The position numbers were made by a program, and so were the translations under genes. The notes below the pieces were generated by a model. The model saw only the letters and a program-made list of their open reading frames with translations, did not search any database and was not told the origin of the DNA. Below, in pieces: positions 53,882-64,000 of a stretch of DNA of 64,000 nucleotides. This stretch comes from Victivallaceae bacterium (lineage in GTDB: Bacteria; Chlamydiota; Chlamydiia; Chlamydiales; Chlamydiaceae): positions 62,001 to 126,000 of the forward strand of contig JAVXCN010000002.1 of NCBI GenBank assembly GCA_036659455.1. The letters run 5' to 3'. The number at the start of each line of letters is the position of its first letter. Position 1 is the first letter of the stretch.

Positions 53882-55873
53882 ATGCAAGACGAATGTTTCA
53901 ATTTGGGTGCGGTAGAGAAAAGTTTGAAAAATTTAAAATCGTTATGCGGTTTATTTCAATCTTCACCAAAAAAAGATAATCATCATCCAGAGATTCGAAA
54001 TGTTTCCGGCCTTGCAAAAGAATCCTTATCAGTTTTAGCGAATTATATTTCGGATCGAGAACAATCGAAAGCTAATTCCGGTTTTCATTTGATTTTTGAT
54101 GAAGTCAATAAATGTTTATCTTCGATTGAATCTAGTGATTTTTATAATGAATTATCATGTTTATCCGAATATCGAGCGTTGAGGACTTCTTGTTTTTATC
54201 CAGATAGTCGCATGTCCGATTTTTCGGAAAGAGAGAATATCGATAAAAAACAAGAAGTTGATTTTGATTCTTGTAATGATAAAACATGTTTAAATAATCT
54301 CATCGAAATTAAAAAAGACGGTTCTTATGAACTGTTCTATTTGAGAGATACCGATGGAAAGAAATTCTATACTGAGGCTCTTGTACAAATTCTGTCGAAG
54401 TATGGTCGACTCCACGAAAATTGTGATGCTCAAAATCCTTTTATAAAAACGATACTATGGAGTGGATTAGAGAAATACAGGGCAGCCAGGCAAATATTAA
54501 CTTCGGTTCAAGAAGACTTAAAACTTTTTTATAAGTTTGCCCTTGCCAATTTTTCCGATAAAATTGCCGTTGCTTTACATAATGCTATTATGGCTTTAAT
54601 GATGGCTGGTAGTGATAATACATGTCCGTCCAAAAAGTCTTCAAAAACTAATTTGGAATATTTTAGAGATTTTTTTTATTTTTTAAGAAATGCTTTGAAA
54701 ATTATCAAAGATTTTCCGTTACACGAAAATCATTCGCATTTAGATATTTATCGGAAATTAAGTAAAAATCTTTGTCGTGCCTTCTTTTCTCTCGAAATTT
54801 CCTTCACTGAAACCATAAAATATTTAATACCTTTTTTAACTGATTCCGTTTCTCAAAAATTATCGGAAGATAAATATCTTAAGGCACCTAATCTGTTTTT
54901 ATTGTTTTATGATAATCTTACTAAGGAATTATCAAAGTATCCTTCAGGTCCCGTATTTAAGGCTTTGGATATTATTTCTAAGGATGAGTCTATCGATTTT
55001 GATCCTCATGTTTTAGGTTTTTTTCCTTCTTTTCTGCAAATTGTTAAAAATAAGGACTATTCTTTGAAAATTATGAGTGCTCCGTGTCCGACTGTGCAAA
55101 AATCGATTGCTTATGCCGATTTGGTGGAAGAATTCTCTTATTTTATGGATTCTTTAAAGGAAACGGAGGAAAAACTATTCGTGATTAATCTTCAGAATCG
55201 CTTATCCAAAAAAGATAAGGCCAGGTGTGCTCTTTTAGAAGATTTTTTTCTTAGAACCTCTTCTGAAGAAGTAGTCTTTTTAACGATTCCTGAGCCGGAA
55301 GAGGTGCTTAGATCACTTGAAAGTGAAAGAGGAATTGTAGAAGATCTAGATGAATTTTTATCCGTTTTGAAGCACAATATCTCATTTAATGAGCGATCTC
55401 AATATAGAATGATAGCTGCGACCGTTTTTTTGGATCGCGAATTTTTACATGACCTTTTGTTGTCTTTAAAAGACGTTTTTTTTAGTAGAAAGAGAGCATT
55501 ATTCAGAAATGACAAACTTTTATTGTTAGAATTGATGAACTTAAACATTGCTGTCAAAATAATCGATATTTATCGACCGCAATGTTTACTTGCTCTTTCA
55601 AAGGACGGTTTGGATAGGACATCGGCTTTTTGTTTTTGTTTAGAAAACTTATTGGATCCGGTCATCTGCTTGTCTAAGGATAGTGAATATTTGAAGACGG
55701 TATTTTGTCGTTTAATGGCGTCGACCATGACACTTAGAGATCGATTGATGCGCTCCGATTCTTTTGATATAACGGTGAAAGTTATGAACTCTTTAAGAAA
55801 ACACAAGGATTATATGGCGGTTTTAGGAAAATTGTTCGATGCGGATCTCGGTGAGTGGAAAATTATCGATTGA
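53882..55873 (+). CDS. Large hypothetical protein with phosphoinositide-phosphatase-like motif
   Basis: A 663-aa soluble, helix-rich protein without signal peptide, located where Chlamydia has CT837. No full-length family recognised. Around residue 573 it reads LSKDGLDRTSAF, closely resembling the P-loop of Sac/SopB/INPP4 lipid phosphatases (C-x-D-C-L-D-R-T or CKSGKDRT), but the catalytic Cys position holds S573. D575, D578 and R579 are kept. It may be a catalytically altered phosphatase-fold effector or a coincidence. Preceded by a 130-bp very AT-rich spacer and overlapping the next gene by 11 bp tail-to-tail. Confidence 0.7.
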   Translation: MQDECFNLGAVEKSLKNLKSLCGLFQSSPKKDNHHPEIRNVSGLAKESLSVLANYISDREQSKANSGFHLIFDEVNKCLSSIESSDFYNELSCLSEYRALRTSCFYPDSRMSDFSERENIDKKQEVDFDSCNDKTCLNNLIEIKKDGSYELFYLRDTDGKKFYTEALVQILSKYGRLHENCDAQNPFIKTILWSGLEKYRAARQILTSVQEDLKLFYKFALANFSDKIAVALHNAIMALMMAGSDNTCPSKKSSKTNLEYFRDFFYFLRNALKIIKDFPLHENHSHLDIYRKLSKNLCRAFFSLEISFTETIKYLIPFLTDSVSQKLSEDKYLKAPNLFLLFYDNLTKELSKYPSGPVFKALDIISKDESIDFDPHVLGFFPSFLQIVKNKDYSLKIMSAPCPTVQKSIAYADLVEEFSYFMDSLKETEEKLFVINLQNRLSKKDKARCALLEDFFLRTSSEEVVFLTIPEPEEVLRSLESERGIVEDLDEFLSVLKHNISFNERSQYRMIAATVFLDREFLHDLLLSLKDVFFSRKRALFRNDKLLLLELMNLNIAVKIIDIYRPQCLLALSKDGLDRTSAFCFCLENLLDPVICLSKDSEYLKTVFCRLMASTMTLRDRLMRSDSFDITVKVMNSLRKHKDYMAVLGKLFDADLGEWKIID

Positions 55874-56951
55874 TCTTAACGAATTTACCTAAAGTAAAGA
55901 CGAGAAGTAAAGTTATCGGAACCAAAGTGCTTTGTAAAGCAGGAATGATGTTGTGTTTAGATAGGATACATAGTGCATTGAAGCACAAAAAAAACAGATT
56001 TAGGATTAGTAGAGAAAAAAGATACGCTTTCGAGTAAGTTTGAAGACGATTGAAACGTAGACAAAAACTTGCAGGAATAATGACCGCTGCCAAGCAAATT
56101 AAAGGGGAGAATAATTTGTAGTAAAATTGTGTGATTAAGTCCGCAAGTCGTGGGGAAATATTTATTTTCGTTCCGTAGAACGCTTCCTTCCAAACGATAC
56201 TTTTAAAAATTTCGGAAAGTTTATTTCGATTTTTTGATACAAAAGTCTTTGAAAAAGGATTTTCAAGATTTCCGAACTCCAGTTCCGGCAGGTATTTTGT
56301 TTCATAGCTTGTATCCAGGCATATTTTATCTTCGGAATTTCTTTTAAAGTATAAAATTTCTTTTCCTAACGGTGGGTGTTCCGATGTGAATTGAATCTCC
56401 TGGATTTTGTAAATTTTATCAAATGTCTTAATCCAAAAAACTTCTTTTAATATCATAGATTCGGCTTCTAAAGATGAGCAAAGAAGCACGGACTGATCTT
56501 TTAAGTAAAATACGGGAAGCTTATTTTTTTTTTTATCGGAAGCAAAAGGGTTAAGCTCCGATACGTTGTGTTTGCATACGGGAAAAATCCATTCGAAATG
56601 GCAATAAAGAAAACTGATAACGATAAATCCTGAAATTATTAAAGGAGACAGAATTCGTCTTAAGGAAAGACCTGAAGCTCTTAGAAGTAATATTTCTCGT
56701 TTGGATTGCATGGAAGATAATACGATTACAACCGAAACGGAAACGAGCTGGGACAGTATGAATTCATTTTTTAGCATAACTTCAGATAAATAGTATAAGA
56801 CCACGGTCAGCGGAGAGCAATTCTTCGGTCCTCCGTTTCTGACTGCATGCAAAGAAAAATGGACGGAAGCATAAAATAAAACGGTTCCCAAAAAAAGTAA
56901 GGTAAAGATAGACCAGAATCTAAGCAAAAGATAACGAGTCCAAAGTTTCAT
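55863..56951 (-). CDS. LPS export permease LptF/LptG family protein
   Basis: A 362-aa inner-membrane component of the Lpt transporter. The ATG at 56951 (MKLWTRYLLLRFWSIFTLLFLG) gives the family N-terminus, three N-terminal helices, a ~170-residue periplasmic beta-jellyroll region and three C-terminal helices (LFSPLICLAAVIIPASFC...). The internal ILLLRASGLSLRRIL is the family coupling-helix signature. Its ATG overlaps the upstream gene's TGA (ATGA). Probably LptF and LptG together, but which is which is uncertain. Confidence 0.85.
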   Translation of the reverse strand: MKLWTRYLLLRFWSIFTLLFLGTVLFYASVHFSLHAVRNGGPKNCSPLTVVLYYLSEVMLKNEFILSQLVSVSVVIVLSSMQSKREILLLRASGLSLRRILSPLIISGFIVISFLYCHFEWIFPVCKHNVSELNPFASDKKKNKLPVFYLKDQSVLLCSSLEAESMILKEVFWIKTFDKIYKIQEIQFTSEHPPLGKEILYFKRNSEDKICLDTSYETKYLPELEFGNLENPFSKTFVSKNRNKLSEIFKSIVWKEAFYGTKINISPRLADLITQFYYKLFSPLICLAAVIIPASFCLRFNRLQTYSKAYLFSLLILNLFFLCFNALCILSKHNIIPALQSTLVPITLLLVFTLGKFVKINR

Positions 56952-58036
56952 CGGCAGATACCTTTTTTTTCTTTCAGCAATAAGTATGGGAAAACCATCC
57001 AAAGAGCAAGTTGAGGTAGGACAAAAAAGAATATTCCGCCCATTATGTTAGTAGTGTTGTTTTTCCCCAAGATCAGAAGCAATAGAGTGAGAATAGGTGG
57101 TATATAAAAGATTTTACTGCGTTTTTTGAATCTTGGTTTCTCCATGCCTAATACGATACCTACAAACGTAAAAGATATGCAAAGAATTCCTACGGAAATC
57201 CGTCTTATGGTCTCCAGTATAAAAGATTTATATAAAGAATCCGTATGGGATGACATTTTATGAATCAATTCCTTAAACGGCATATAATCGGTTCTGGTAT
57301 CGGATTGCGATTTATTGTGTAAAAGAGTCGAAATAATTTTCGGGACAGTTATTTCTTCCATATTTTCTATTAAAATATGGGAGGAGTCATTTTTTCCGAG
57401 ATTTTGAGGGAGGTTTGAAAATAACGTCACTCCATTAGCAAGGAAATTGTCATTCATGGTATCGATTGAAGCATCTTTGATTAAACAAAGGTCGACCATT
57501 TCAGTATTTTGGCGAAAGGCAAGAAGAACATTTTTAAAATGATTTTTCGATAAACTTTCGGAAGAAATAAATACTTTACCGTCTTCGGATTTTTGTATGG
57601 TTTGTAAAAGAAAAGAAGGAGACGACACTGCAATATTCGCAATTTCCTGACAAGATTTGAATCGACAAATCGAAGCCAATTCCGAGCATGTATAAAAATT
57701 ACAAAGACCGATTATTGTCGAACAGGCTATTACAGGAAAAATCATACTGAAGTCTGAAGCTCCGGATGTTCTTAATAACGTTATTTGGTTATTATTCGAT
57801 AAGGATTTGAATAATTGAAATCCTGAAATAAAACATGCAATCGGTATAATCCAGGGGAGAAGATAGGGAATCTGATAAGCCGTTAGCTTACAGATGGATC
57901 GTATAGGAACGTCTCTTGCAATAAAAGCGGCCATTTCTTGCAATGATGCTATAATAAATATTAACGTCAGTCCTAACGAACAAAAAAAAGTCGTTTTTAA
58001 ATAACAAGTAATTAACCTTTTCCAAAGAAGAGGCAT
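56948..58036 (-). CDS. LPS export permease LptF/LptG family protein (second paralogue)
   Basis: Also 362 aa if started at ATG 58036 (MPLLWKRLITCYLKTTFFCSLGLTL); an ATG at 58102 would add a 22-residue leader. It shows the same layout: N-terminal helices with YQIPYLLPWIIPIACFISG, coupling segment ITLLRTSGASDFSMI, periplasmic domain, and three C-terminal helices including VGIVLGMEKPRFKKRSKIF. Translationally coupled to the downstream paralogue. Divergent from tilS. Confidence 0.85.
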   Translation of the reverse strand: MPLLWKRLITCYLKTTFFCSLGLTLIFIIASLQEMAAFIARDVPIRSICKLTAYQIPYLLPWIIPIACFISGFQLFKSLSNNNQITLLRTSGASDFSMIFPVIACSTIIGLCNFYTCSELASICRFKSCQEIANIAVSSPSFLLQTIQKSEDGKVFISSESLSKNHFKNVLLAFRQNTEMVDLCLIKDASIDTMNDNFLANGVTLFSNLPQNLGKNDSSHILIENMEEITVPKIISTLLHNKSQSDTRTDYMPFKELIHKMSSHTDSLYKSFILETIRRISVGILCISFTFVGIVLGMEKPRFKKRSKIFYIPPILTLLLLILGKNNTTNIMGGIFFFVLPQLALWMVFPYLLLKEKKGICR

Positions 58037-58116
58037 AAGTGTGCCCGATAAGATTACAGTAACGAGAAAGCATCTAAAAGATTTGCTTTTCTCGCAACAC
58101 AAAGGTGCTGACCGAT

Positions 58117-59082
58117 ATGGATTATATAAAAGACGATATACTCAAAGACGGTAAGTTAAAATTTTTTTTCTCGGAAATCAATCGTAAATCCAAGTTTTTA
58201 TTGGGGTTATCGGGAGGCGCTGACTCTACATTTTTATTTTATGTTTTGAAAGCCTTTGAAATTGATTTTACGGCATCTTATGTTGATCACGGACTACGCC
58301 CGGAAAGTGTTGAGGAAGTTGTATATTTGAAAGAGTTATGTAAAAAAGAAGAAGTTCTCTTTAAGACGATTAGAATATCTCACGATATTTTCGATAAAGG
58401 AAATTCGGAAAACATAGCTAGAGATTTCAGATATCGGTTTTTTAAGAATCTATGTGAAAAAGAAGGATTGGAAGGTGTATTTATTGCCCACCATGCGGAT
58501 GATCAAAGCGAGACGGTTATAAAAAGAGTTTTTGAAGGAGCTTCCTTGTGGAATTTAAGAGGTTTACTTCCTATTGCTCGAATTGACGGTCTTTTGATAA
58601 TGAGACCTTTATTGCATCTGCGTAAACAATATATCGCAGATCGTTTGAATGCGGAAAATATTGCTTATTTTACGGATTCCACAAACGCAGACACTCATTT
58701 TTTAAGAGCTAGGATGCGTTTGGAATTCATTCCCATTCTGGAGAAATCATTCGGAAAAAACATAACTTCTTCTCTTGAAAGACTCTCGATCTCTTCTTCG
58801 GAATTATTTGAATTTTTAATGGCAGAATCGCAAAGATATACCGATAGAATTCAGGAGGATGAAAAAAGCATTTCTTTAGACTTGAGTTTTGATCCGCCGA
58901 GATCTTTGTTTTTATGGAAATTTATTTTAAAATTCTTTTTATCTCGAATTCATTTGACTCCTTCTGCGTATACTCTTGAGGCTCTTGTACAACTGTTGCT
59001 TAAAAAAAGCAGTCATAAAGTATTTAGAATTGGGAATAAAAAGGCGCTTATCGATAAAGGTGTTTTGCGTATTGATTTGTAA
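58117..59082 (+). CDS. tilS: tRNA(Ile)-lysidine synthase
   Basis: Modifies C34 of tRNA-Ile(CAU) to lysidine so that it reads AUA. The ATG at 58117 gives 321 aa with the PP-loop LLGLSGGADS at residues 32-37, then YVDHGLRPES, GVFIAHHADDQSETVIKR and LRGLLPIARIDG. A GTG at 58105 is an alternative start. The C-terminal domain is short. Upstream of ftsH, as in Chlamydia. Confidence 0.94.
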   Translation: MDYIKDDILKDGKLKFFFSEINRKSKFLLGLSGGADSTFLFYVLKAFEIDFTASYVDHGLRPESVEEVVYLKELCKKEEVLFKTIRISHDIFDKGNSENIARDFRYRFFKNLCEKEGLEGVFIAHHADDQSETVIKRVFEGASLWNLRGLLPIARIDGLLIMRPLLHLRKQYIADRLNAENIAYFTDSTNADTHFLRARMRLEFIPILEKSFGKNITSSLERLSISSSELFEFLMAESQRYTDRIQEDEKSISLDLSFDPPRSLFLWKFILKFFLSRIHLTPSAYTLEALVQLLLKKSSHKVFRIGNKKALIDKGVLRIDL

Positions 59083-59282
59083 AATTGATGTAATGTCGAA
59101 TCGAAAATTAATAAGCGATTTTGTTACCGATATTTAGTTGCTCTCTAAAAAAGTGTAGTATATGATGAGCCGTTCTTGATATCGTTATTCTTAATAGTCG
59201 TGACTTAATTTTTTTATTAAAATAATATTTTTAAGTTATTATTATTAATTATTGGGTTTTTCAATTAATTTAGTTTCTATTT

Positions 59283-62018
59283 ATGATGCAGGATAAAAAA
59301 TTTAAAACCGATCCAAAAAAAAATTTTCCGTTCACATTTTTTTTTCTTCTCTTCGGAGTTGTTTTAGGGATCGTTGTTATTCAGAATTTTATACACGATA
59401 AAAGAGCCAAAATCGGTTTCAGTCATCAACTTGAGCATCTTGTCAATTTAAAATTGGTCATTCCGGAAGAAAGCCGGAAAGTTTCTTTGAATGATAACCT
59501 AGTGACTTTCAGTGGTCGTTTTAAAGATAAGGAATCTCAGGAGAGTCTTGCAAGATACAGATATCTTGAATTATTGTCCGAACGCCATGACCTTCAGAGT
59601 GAACGGAGCGATTTAGAAAAGCAATTAAAGGAATTGAAAGGTAGTGTAACTGAGTCGGTGGTATGGTTTTCATCTATTTCCGGGCATCCTATTCCCGATT
59701 CCGGATATGCTGTAGTCGATCAAGCGGATTTAGGAACCGGTGAATACGGTTTATTGATAGTTAAAGAGAAAGTTGAATCGCAACCTATTAATTTGAAATC
59801 CTTATCTTTCGAATATGAACAGTTGTTTGAATCCGGAATAAAAGGAACCATTCCCAAGAAGAGAGAATTTTTATCTAATTTATCCGTTCTCATTTCCAAG
59901 TATCGTTCTCCTGTTTTGGGAATTGGTTCTGAAACGGTTAAAAATGAACTCCGATTATTAAGTCAACAGATGGAGGAAGTATCGGGGTTGGATGTGTCCG
60001 ATAGGAAGGTCCAGACTATTGTAGGTGAAGTTATAAATCGCCTTTCCGTTATTTCGGAATCTTTAGAAGAATCGGGTATAGGGGGAAGATTCAATATTCT
60101 GCGTTCTGTGCGACGATATAAAGAAGAACTTCTTAAATTTAACGAAGTTGCCGAAACTCTAGCTAAAAATGAACTATCCCTCGATAAATCTCGCGCCGAT
60201 GTCAATCAAGCCGTATGGTATTTCAATAATCAGGAGATGTCTTCGAAAGGTTTAGAGAAACAAGATCCTGAGGTTTTCAATCACTGGTTTACTGGCGCGA
60301 AGGATGAATGGTATAATTTTGAGCATAATAGATCTTTGAGTTTCAAGGCGCCGGATCAACCTAGAAATCTTGTTTTGGAGAAAACGTTCAAAAGTCATGA
60401 ACCGCCACCTCATTACGCAAATTATATTTTTACCGTATTACCTATAGCATTGGTTGTCCTATTTCTTTATTTCATCTTTTCAAGACAAATGAAGGGTATG
60501 GGGGGATCCGCAATGAATTTCGGAAAGTCTCCTGCAAAATTACTCCAAATGGGACAGAATAAAGTTACTTTCCAAGATGTTGCGGGGATAGAAGAGGCTA
60601 AGGAAGAACTTATTGAGATAGTGGATTTTTTGAAAAATCCGACTAAATTTACCGTTTTAGGAGGAAGAATTCCTAAAGGGGTGTTGTTAATAGGTCCTCC
60701 CGGAACCGGGAAAACTCTTATTGCTAAAGCCGTTTCGGGTGAAGCGGATAGACCGTTTTTCTCTATCGCCGGTTCCAGTTTCGTTGAAATGTTCGTTGGA
60801 GTCGGAGCCAGCAGAATTCGAGATATGTTCGAACAAGCCAAAAAAAATGCACCTTGTATCATATTCATAGACGAAATTGATGCAGTCGGAAGACATAGGG
60901 GGGCTGGTATAGGAGGCGGACATGATGAACGGGAACAAACCCTTAATCAGCTACTAGTGGAAATGGATGGGTTCGATACGAATGAAGGGGTCATTTTAAT
61001 GGCTGCTACTAACCGTCCGGACGTTTTGGATAAGGCATTGCTCAGACCTGGTCGATTTGATCGCAGAGTCGTTATCGGACTTCCGGATATTAAGGGTCGT
61101 TTTGAAATTTTAAAAGTTCATGCAACTAAAATTAAATTGGATCCTACAGTAGATTTGTATGCTATTGCCAGGAGTACACCGGGAGCTTCCGGAGCTGATT
61201 TAGAGAATTTATTGAATGAAGCCGCCTTGCTTGCGGCCAGAAAAGATAGATCGGCAGTTACAGCAGCCGAAGTCGCTGAGTCGAGAGATAAAGTGCTTTA
61301 CGGTAAAGAAAGAAGAAGTTTGGAAATGGATGAAAAAGAGAAATCTACCACTGCTTATCATGAATCCGGGCATGCTATTGTGGGCTTAGTTGTTGAATAT
61401 GCCGATCCCGTGGATAAAGTTACGATTATTCCTAGAGGATTATCCTTAGGCGCGACTCACTTTTTACCTGAAAAAAACAAGCTTAGTTATTGGAAGAAGG
61501 AATTATTTGATCAACTAGCTGTATTGATGGGAGGAAGAGCGGCCGAAGAAGTATTTTTAGGTGATATTTCCAGTGGTGCACAGCAAGATATCGTTCAGGC
61601 AACACGTTTGGTACGTAGCATGGTTTGTGAATGGGGGATGAGCGAATCTTTAGGAACCGTTGCTTATGATGAATCTACTGAAAGTGTTTACGGTTCATCT
61701 TCGGAAAAAAACTATTCCCAAGAAACTGCTAAAATTATTGATGCCGAAGTCAAAAGAATCTTGGACAACGCTTACGGAAAGGCCTTGGATATTGTCAAAA
61801 ATCATAAAGATAAGCTTGAGCTTATGACCAAATTGCTTTTGGAATTTGAAACTCTTAATGCAACCGATGTTAAAGAAATTATGAATAATTCTTGGGATTC
61901 AGAAAAGAAGAAAGCACGAATGAAAGAAGAGAATATGCTTTTCAAGAAAACGGAAGATTTACCGCCTCCTCCTCCTAACGAAATTGTTTCTGGTGATTTC
62001 GGACTGAAAGTAACATAG
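59283..62018 (+). CDS. ftsH: ATP-dependent zinc metalloprotease FtsH
   Basis: Membrane-anchored AAA+ protease for quality control and LpxC/membrane-protein turnover. The 911-aa form has an unusually long (~320 aa) periplasmic region between two helices (about 12-35 and 380-400), a chlamydial feature. AAA motifs are GPPGTGKT (471-478), Walker [18 protein letters not shown] and the SRH with [20 protein letters not shown]. The zinc site is HESGH (H693, E694, H697). Ends in a proline-rich tail (DLPPPPPNE). Confidence 0.97.
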   Translation: MMQDKKFKTDPKKNFPFTFFFLLFGVVLGIVVIQNFIHDKRAKIGFSHQLEHLVNLKLVIPEESRKVSLNDNLVTFSGRFKDKESQESLARYRYLELLSERHDLQSERSDLEKQLKELKGSVTESVVWFSSISGHPIPDSGYAVVDQADLGTGEYGLLIVKEKVESQPINLKSLSFEYEQLFESGIKGTIPKKREFLSNLSVLISKYRSPVLGIGSETVKNELRLLSQQMEEVSGLDVSDRKVQTIVGEVINRLSVISESLEESGIGGRFNILRSVRRYKEELLKFNEVAETLAKNELSLDKSRADVNQAVWYFNNQEMSSKGLEKQDPEVFNHWFTGAKDEWYNFEHNRSLSFKAPDQPRNLVLEKTFKSHEPPPHYANYIFTVLPIALVVLFLYFIFSRQMKGMGGSAMNFGKSPAKLLQMGQNKVTFQDVAGIEEAKEELIEIVDFLKNPTKFTVLGGRIPKGVLLIGPPGTGKTLIAKAVSGEADRPFFSIAGSSFVEMFVGVGASRIRDMFEQAKKNAPCIIFIDEIDAVGRHRGAGIGGGHDEREQTLNQLLVEMDGFDTNEGVILMAATNRPDVLDKALLRPGRFDRRVVIGLPDIKGRFEILKVHATKIKLDPTVDLYAIARSTPGASGADLENLLNEAALLAARKDRSAVTAAEVAESRDKVLYGKERRSLEMDEKEKSTTAYHESGHAIVGLVVEYADPVDKVTIIPRGLSLGATHFLPEKNKLSYWKKELFDQLAVLMGGRAAEEVFLGDISSGAQQDIVQATRLVRSMVCEWGMSESLGTVAYDESTESVYGSSSEKNYSQETAKIIDAEVKRILDNAYGKALDIVKNHKDKLELMTKLLLEFETLNATDVKEIMNNSWDSEKKKARMKEENMLFKKTEDLPPPPPNEIVSGDFGLKVT

Positions 62019-62126
62019 TCTTGCACGTAACGGCGGAAAGAATTTGCTTGATTCTTCGGGGCTAGACGCTCCTTCTCCATACGTAACAGCTGCCGATCGT
62101 TACCATCAGAAGATTTCGACAATAAA

Positions 62127-62152
62127 AAAGCCCCGAAGAAATTCGGGGCTTT
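62127..62152. terminator. Strong hairpin between convergent ftsH and pnp
   Basis: AAAGCCCCGAA-GAAA-TTCGGGGCTTT: an 11-bp stem with a GAAA tetraloop. On the minus strand it is followed by TTTTTTATT, a textbook intrinsic terminator for pnp. On the plus strand only TTT follows, so for ftsH it is weaker. Confidence 0.9.
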
Positions 62153-62175
62153 ACGATGTAAAAATTTACTGACAA

Positions 62176-64000
62176 TTACTCGGACTGTGCAGCTAAAACA
62201 GCTTTACGGCTTAATTTTAGTTGTCCTTTTTCATTAATACTCAGTAATTTAACTTCTATGACATCGCCTTCTCTGACTACATCGGATACGTTCTCTACTC
62301 TTTTAGGAGAGAGTTCGGAGATGTGACAAAGACCTTCTTTGCCAGGAAAAATTTCAATAAACGCTCCAAAATTGACAACGGAAGTCACTTTCCCTTTATA
62401 AATTTTACCTACTTCCGGTTCTCCGATTAATCCTTCGATAATTGTTTTTGCTTTACGCATAGATTCCTCATTAGTTGATGCAATACTTACAAGTCCAGAA
62501 TCATTAATATCAATCTGAACTCCCGTTTCTTCTATAATTTGGCGTATTTGCTTACCACCGGGGCCAATAATAACCGCTATTTTATTCGGTTTGACCTGCA
62601 TGGTTTCAATACGAGGAGCGTACGAAGAAACTTCTTTAGGTTTATCAAGAACAGAATTCATTTGTTCTAAAATAAACAGACGACCTCTTTTAGCCTGTTG
62701 TAGCGCTTGTTCCATGATCTTATGGGTAATCCCTTCGACCTTGATATCCATCTGGAAAGATGTAATACCGTTTTCACTTCCTGCTACCTTAAAATCCATA
62801 TCTCCAAGATGATCTTCCGTACCTGAAATATCGGAAAGGATAATCGCGGAGTCAGGATCTAATACTAAGCCCATTGCAATTCCGGATACCGGTTCTTTAA
62901 TCGGAACACCGGCGTCCATTAGTGCCAGACAACCTCCACAAACCGAGGCCATCGAAGAAGAGCCGTTGGATTCCGTGATATTGGATTCTAACCTAATTGC
63001 ATAAGGGAATTTCAAAAAATCAGGTAAGACATGTTGGAGTGCTTTTTGCGCCAACTTACCATGACCTATCTCCCGTCTTCCGGGAGCACCTATTCTTCCT
63101 ACTTCTCCTACGGAAAAAGGAGGGAAAGAGTATTGTAAATAAAATTTATGTGTACCTTCGCCATTCAAATCTTCAAAACGTTGTCCCATGCTCTCGCCGC
63201 CTAAAGTACACACAGCTAAGGTTTGAGTCTCTCCGCGCGTAAATAAACAACTTCCGTGAGTTCGAGGTAAAAGACCTGTTTCAATATATATGTGACGAAT
63301 GTCTTCCAAACCACGTCCATCAAGACGTAAACCGGTTTCTTTAATTGTTTCTCGCATTAATTTTGATCTGGCTTTTTTATAAGCCAATTTGATGTTAGAA
63401 ACTGAAAAAGGATTCTCATTATCACCTTCATTATCGACCGAGACTAATTCTTTCAATAGATCTTTTTCAATCTCTTCGAGCTTAGTCATTGAAATGAATC
63501 TGTCTTTAATTCGTAAGACTTCTTTAATTCTCTCGGAACTTAAAGATTTGACAGTCTCTAAAACGATCTGCGGAAGCACGCGAATAACCGACATATTTTT
63601 AGGCTTACCGATCTCTTTTTGCCATTTGCTTATAGCTTGACAAATCTTTTTTATTACCGTATGACCGGTTTCAATTGCCGTCAGCAGTTCTTCTTCGGAA
63701 AGAAAATCACAATGCCCTTCAATCATTAAAATTGCATCTTCGCTGCCCGATAAAATTAAATCCAAACGAGATACCGTCATTTCTTCGGCCGAAGGATTGA
63801 CGACAAAACGTCCGTCTATTAATCCTACTCTTACTCCGGCAACCGGTTTTGACATCGGAATGTCCGATATCGCAAGCGCGGCAGATGCAGCGCATATAGC
63901 TAAAGGATCCGGTAAATGTAATCCATCGTAAGACCATACGTAAGACAAAATCTGTGTGTCTTGATAATAACCATCTAGCATGTTAGGACGTAAGGAACGA
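62176..64000 (-). CDS. pnp: Polyribonucleotide nucleotidyltransferase (5' end cut by window edge)
   Basis: 3'-5' phosphorolytic exoribonuclease. The frame is open to the window end: upstream of the first internal ATG (63981) it reads RSLRPN, continuing the family segment RSLRP...QDTQILSYVWSYDG, so about 90 N-terminal residues are outside. Visible parts are the second RNase PH domain (RTHGSCLFTRGETQTLAVCTLGG, SNITESNGSSSMASVCGG), the KH domain (IAVIIGPGGKQIRQIIEETG) and the S1 domain (GKVTSVVNFGAFIEIFPGKEGLCHISELS). Confidence 0.96.
   Translation of the reverse strand, partial: RSLRPNMLDGYYQDTQILSYVWSYDGLHLPDPLAICAASAALAISDIPMSKPVAGVRVGLIDGRFVVNPSAEEMTVSRLDLILSGSEDAILMIEGHCDFLSEEELLTAIETGHTVIKKICQAISKWQKEIGKPKNMSVIRVLPQIVLETVKSLSSERIKEVLRIKDRFISMTKLEEIEKDLLKELVSVDNEGDNENPFSVSNIKLAYKKARSKLMRETIKETGLRLDGRGLEDIRHIYIETGLLPRTHGSCLFTRGETQTLAVCTLGGESMGQRFEDLNGEGTHKFYLQYSFPPFSVGEVGRIGAPGRREIGHGKLAQKALQHVLPDFLKFPYAIRLESNITESNGSSSMASVCGGCLALMDAGVPIKEPVSGIAMGLVLDPDSAIILSDISGTEDHLGDMDFKVAGSENGITSFQMDIKVEGITHKIMEQALQQAKRGRLFILEQMNSVLDKPKEVSSYAPRIETMQVKPNKIAVIIGPGGKQIRQIIEETGVQIDINDSGLVSIASTNEESMRKAKTIIEGLIGEPEVGKIYKGKVTSVVNFGAFIEIFPGKEGLCHISELSPKRVENVSDVVREGDVIEVKLLSINEKGQLKLSRKAVLAAQSE

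Noticed and set aside
60467-60938. Long reverse frames within ftsH
   Set aside because: Antisense to the invariant AAA+ motifs, whose codon constraints keep these frames open.

Overview
The window is a gene-dense, AT-rich bacterial chromosome segment from a member of the Chlamydiales. The protein sequences and above all the gene order point there: mutS-dnaG-(secreted proteins)-glyQS-pgsA-glgA-tRNA-rplY-pth-rpsF-rpsR-rplI-ispE ... plsB-rng-rpmF-plsX ... glmM-glmS-tyrP-yccA-ftsY-htrA-M16 protease-rmuC-pssA-nrdA-nrdB-trmB-methylase-murB-nusB-infC-rpmI-rplT-pheS-hypothetical-lptF/G-tilS-ftsH-pnp follows, as I recall it, the Chlamydia trachomatis CT792-CT842 order. Fused GlyQS, fused long LpxB and class Ic ribonucleotide reductase are chlamydial hallmarks. 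The proteins diverge clearly from Chlamydia, so a sister lineage of the Chlamydiaceae (for example a fish-associated Clavichlamydia-like organism) is my best guess; this is inference.

Layout. 1-9 kb: mismatch repair, primase, two small exported proteins with a decayed copy of one of them, fused glycyl-tRNA synthetase, phospholipid synthesis. 9-15 kb: glycogen synthase, tRNA-Gln, then an rplY-pth-rpsF-rpsR-rplI-ispE translation/isoprenoid cluster. 15-21 kb: membrane antiporter-like protein, acyltransferase, RNase G, rpmF, plsX. 21-24 kb: pcnB-lpxB, placed where Chlamydia carries pmpD. 24-30 kb: glmM-glmS, aromatic amino acid permease, Bax-inhibitor-like protein, ftsY. 31-37 kb: HtrA, an M20 dipeptidase and an M16C metalloprotease. 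37.2-40.5 kb: a small accessory island with a frameshifted gene, a HEPN-like gene under a palindrome-containing promoter, a ribbon-helix-helix-like ORF, a small exported protein and gene remnants. 40.6-64 kb: exonuclease-like protein, rmuC, pssA, nrdAB behind NrdR-like boxes, trmB/tRNA-Val, murB-nusB, infC-rpmI-rplT-pheS, tRNA-Ser, an orphan vsr, a large hypothetical with a phosphoinositide-phosphatase-like motif, lptF/G, tilS, ftsH and the 3' part of pnp.

Most genes are housekeeping: translation and RNA decay, cell-envelope precursors (GlmM/GlmS, MurB, LpxB, LptF/G, PlsB/PlsX/PgsA/PssA), protein quality control (HtrA, FtsH, M16/M20 peptidases) and DNA precursor supply. Compared with Chlamydia as I remember it, local sucCD, ptr, pmpD and the second tyrP copy are absent, and vsr and the 37-40 kb island are extra. 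No CRISPR array, rRNA or intact insertion sequence was seen.
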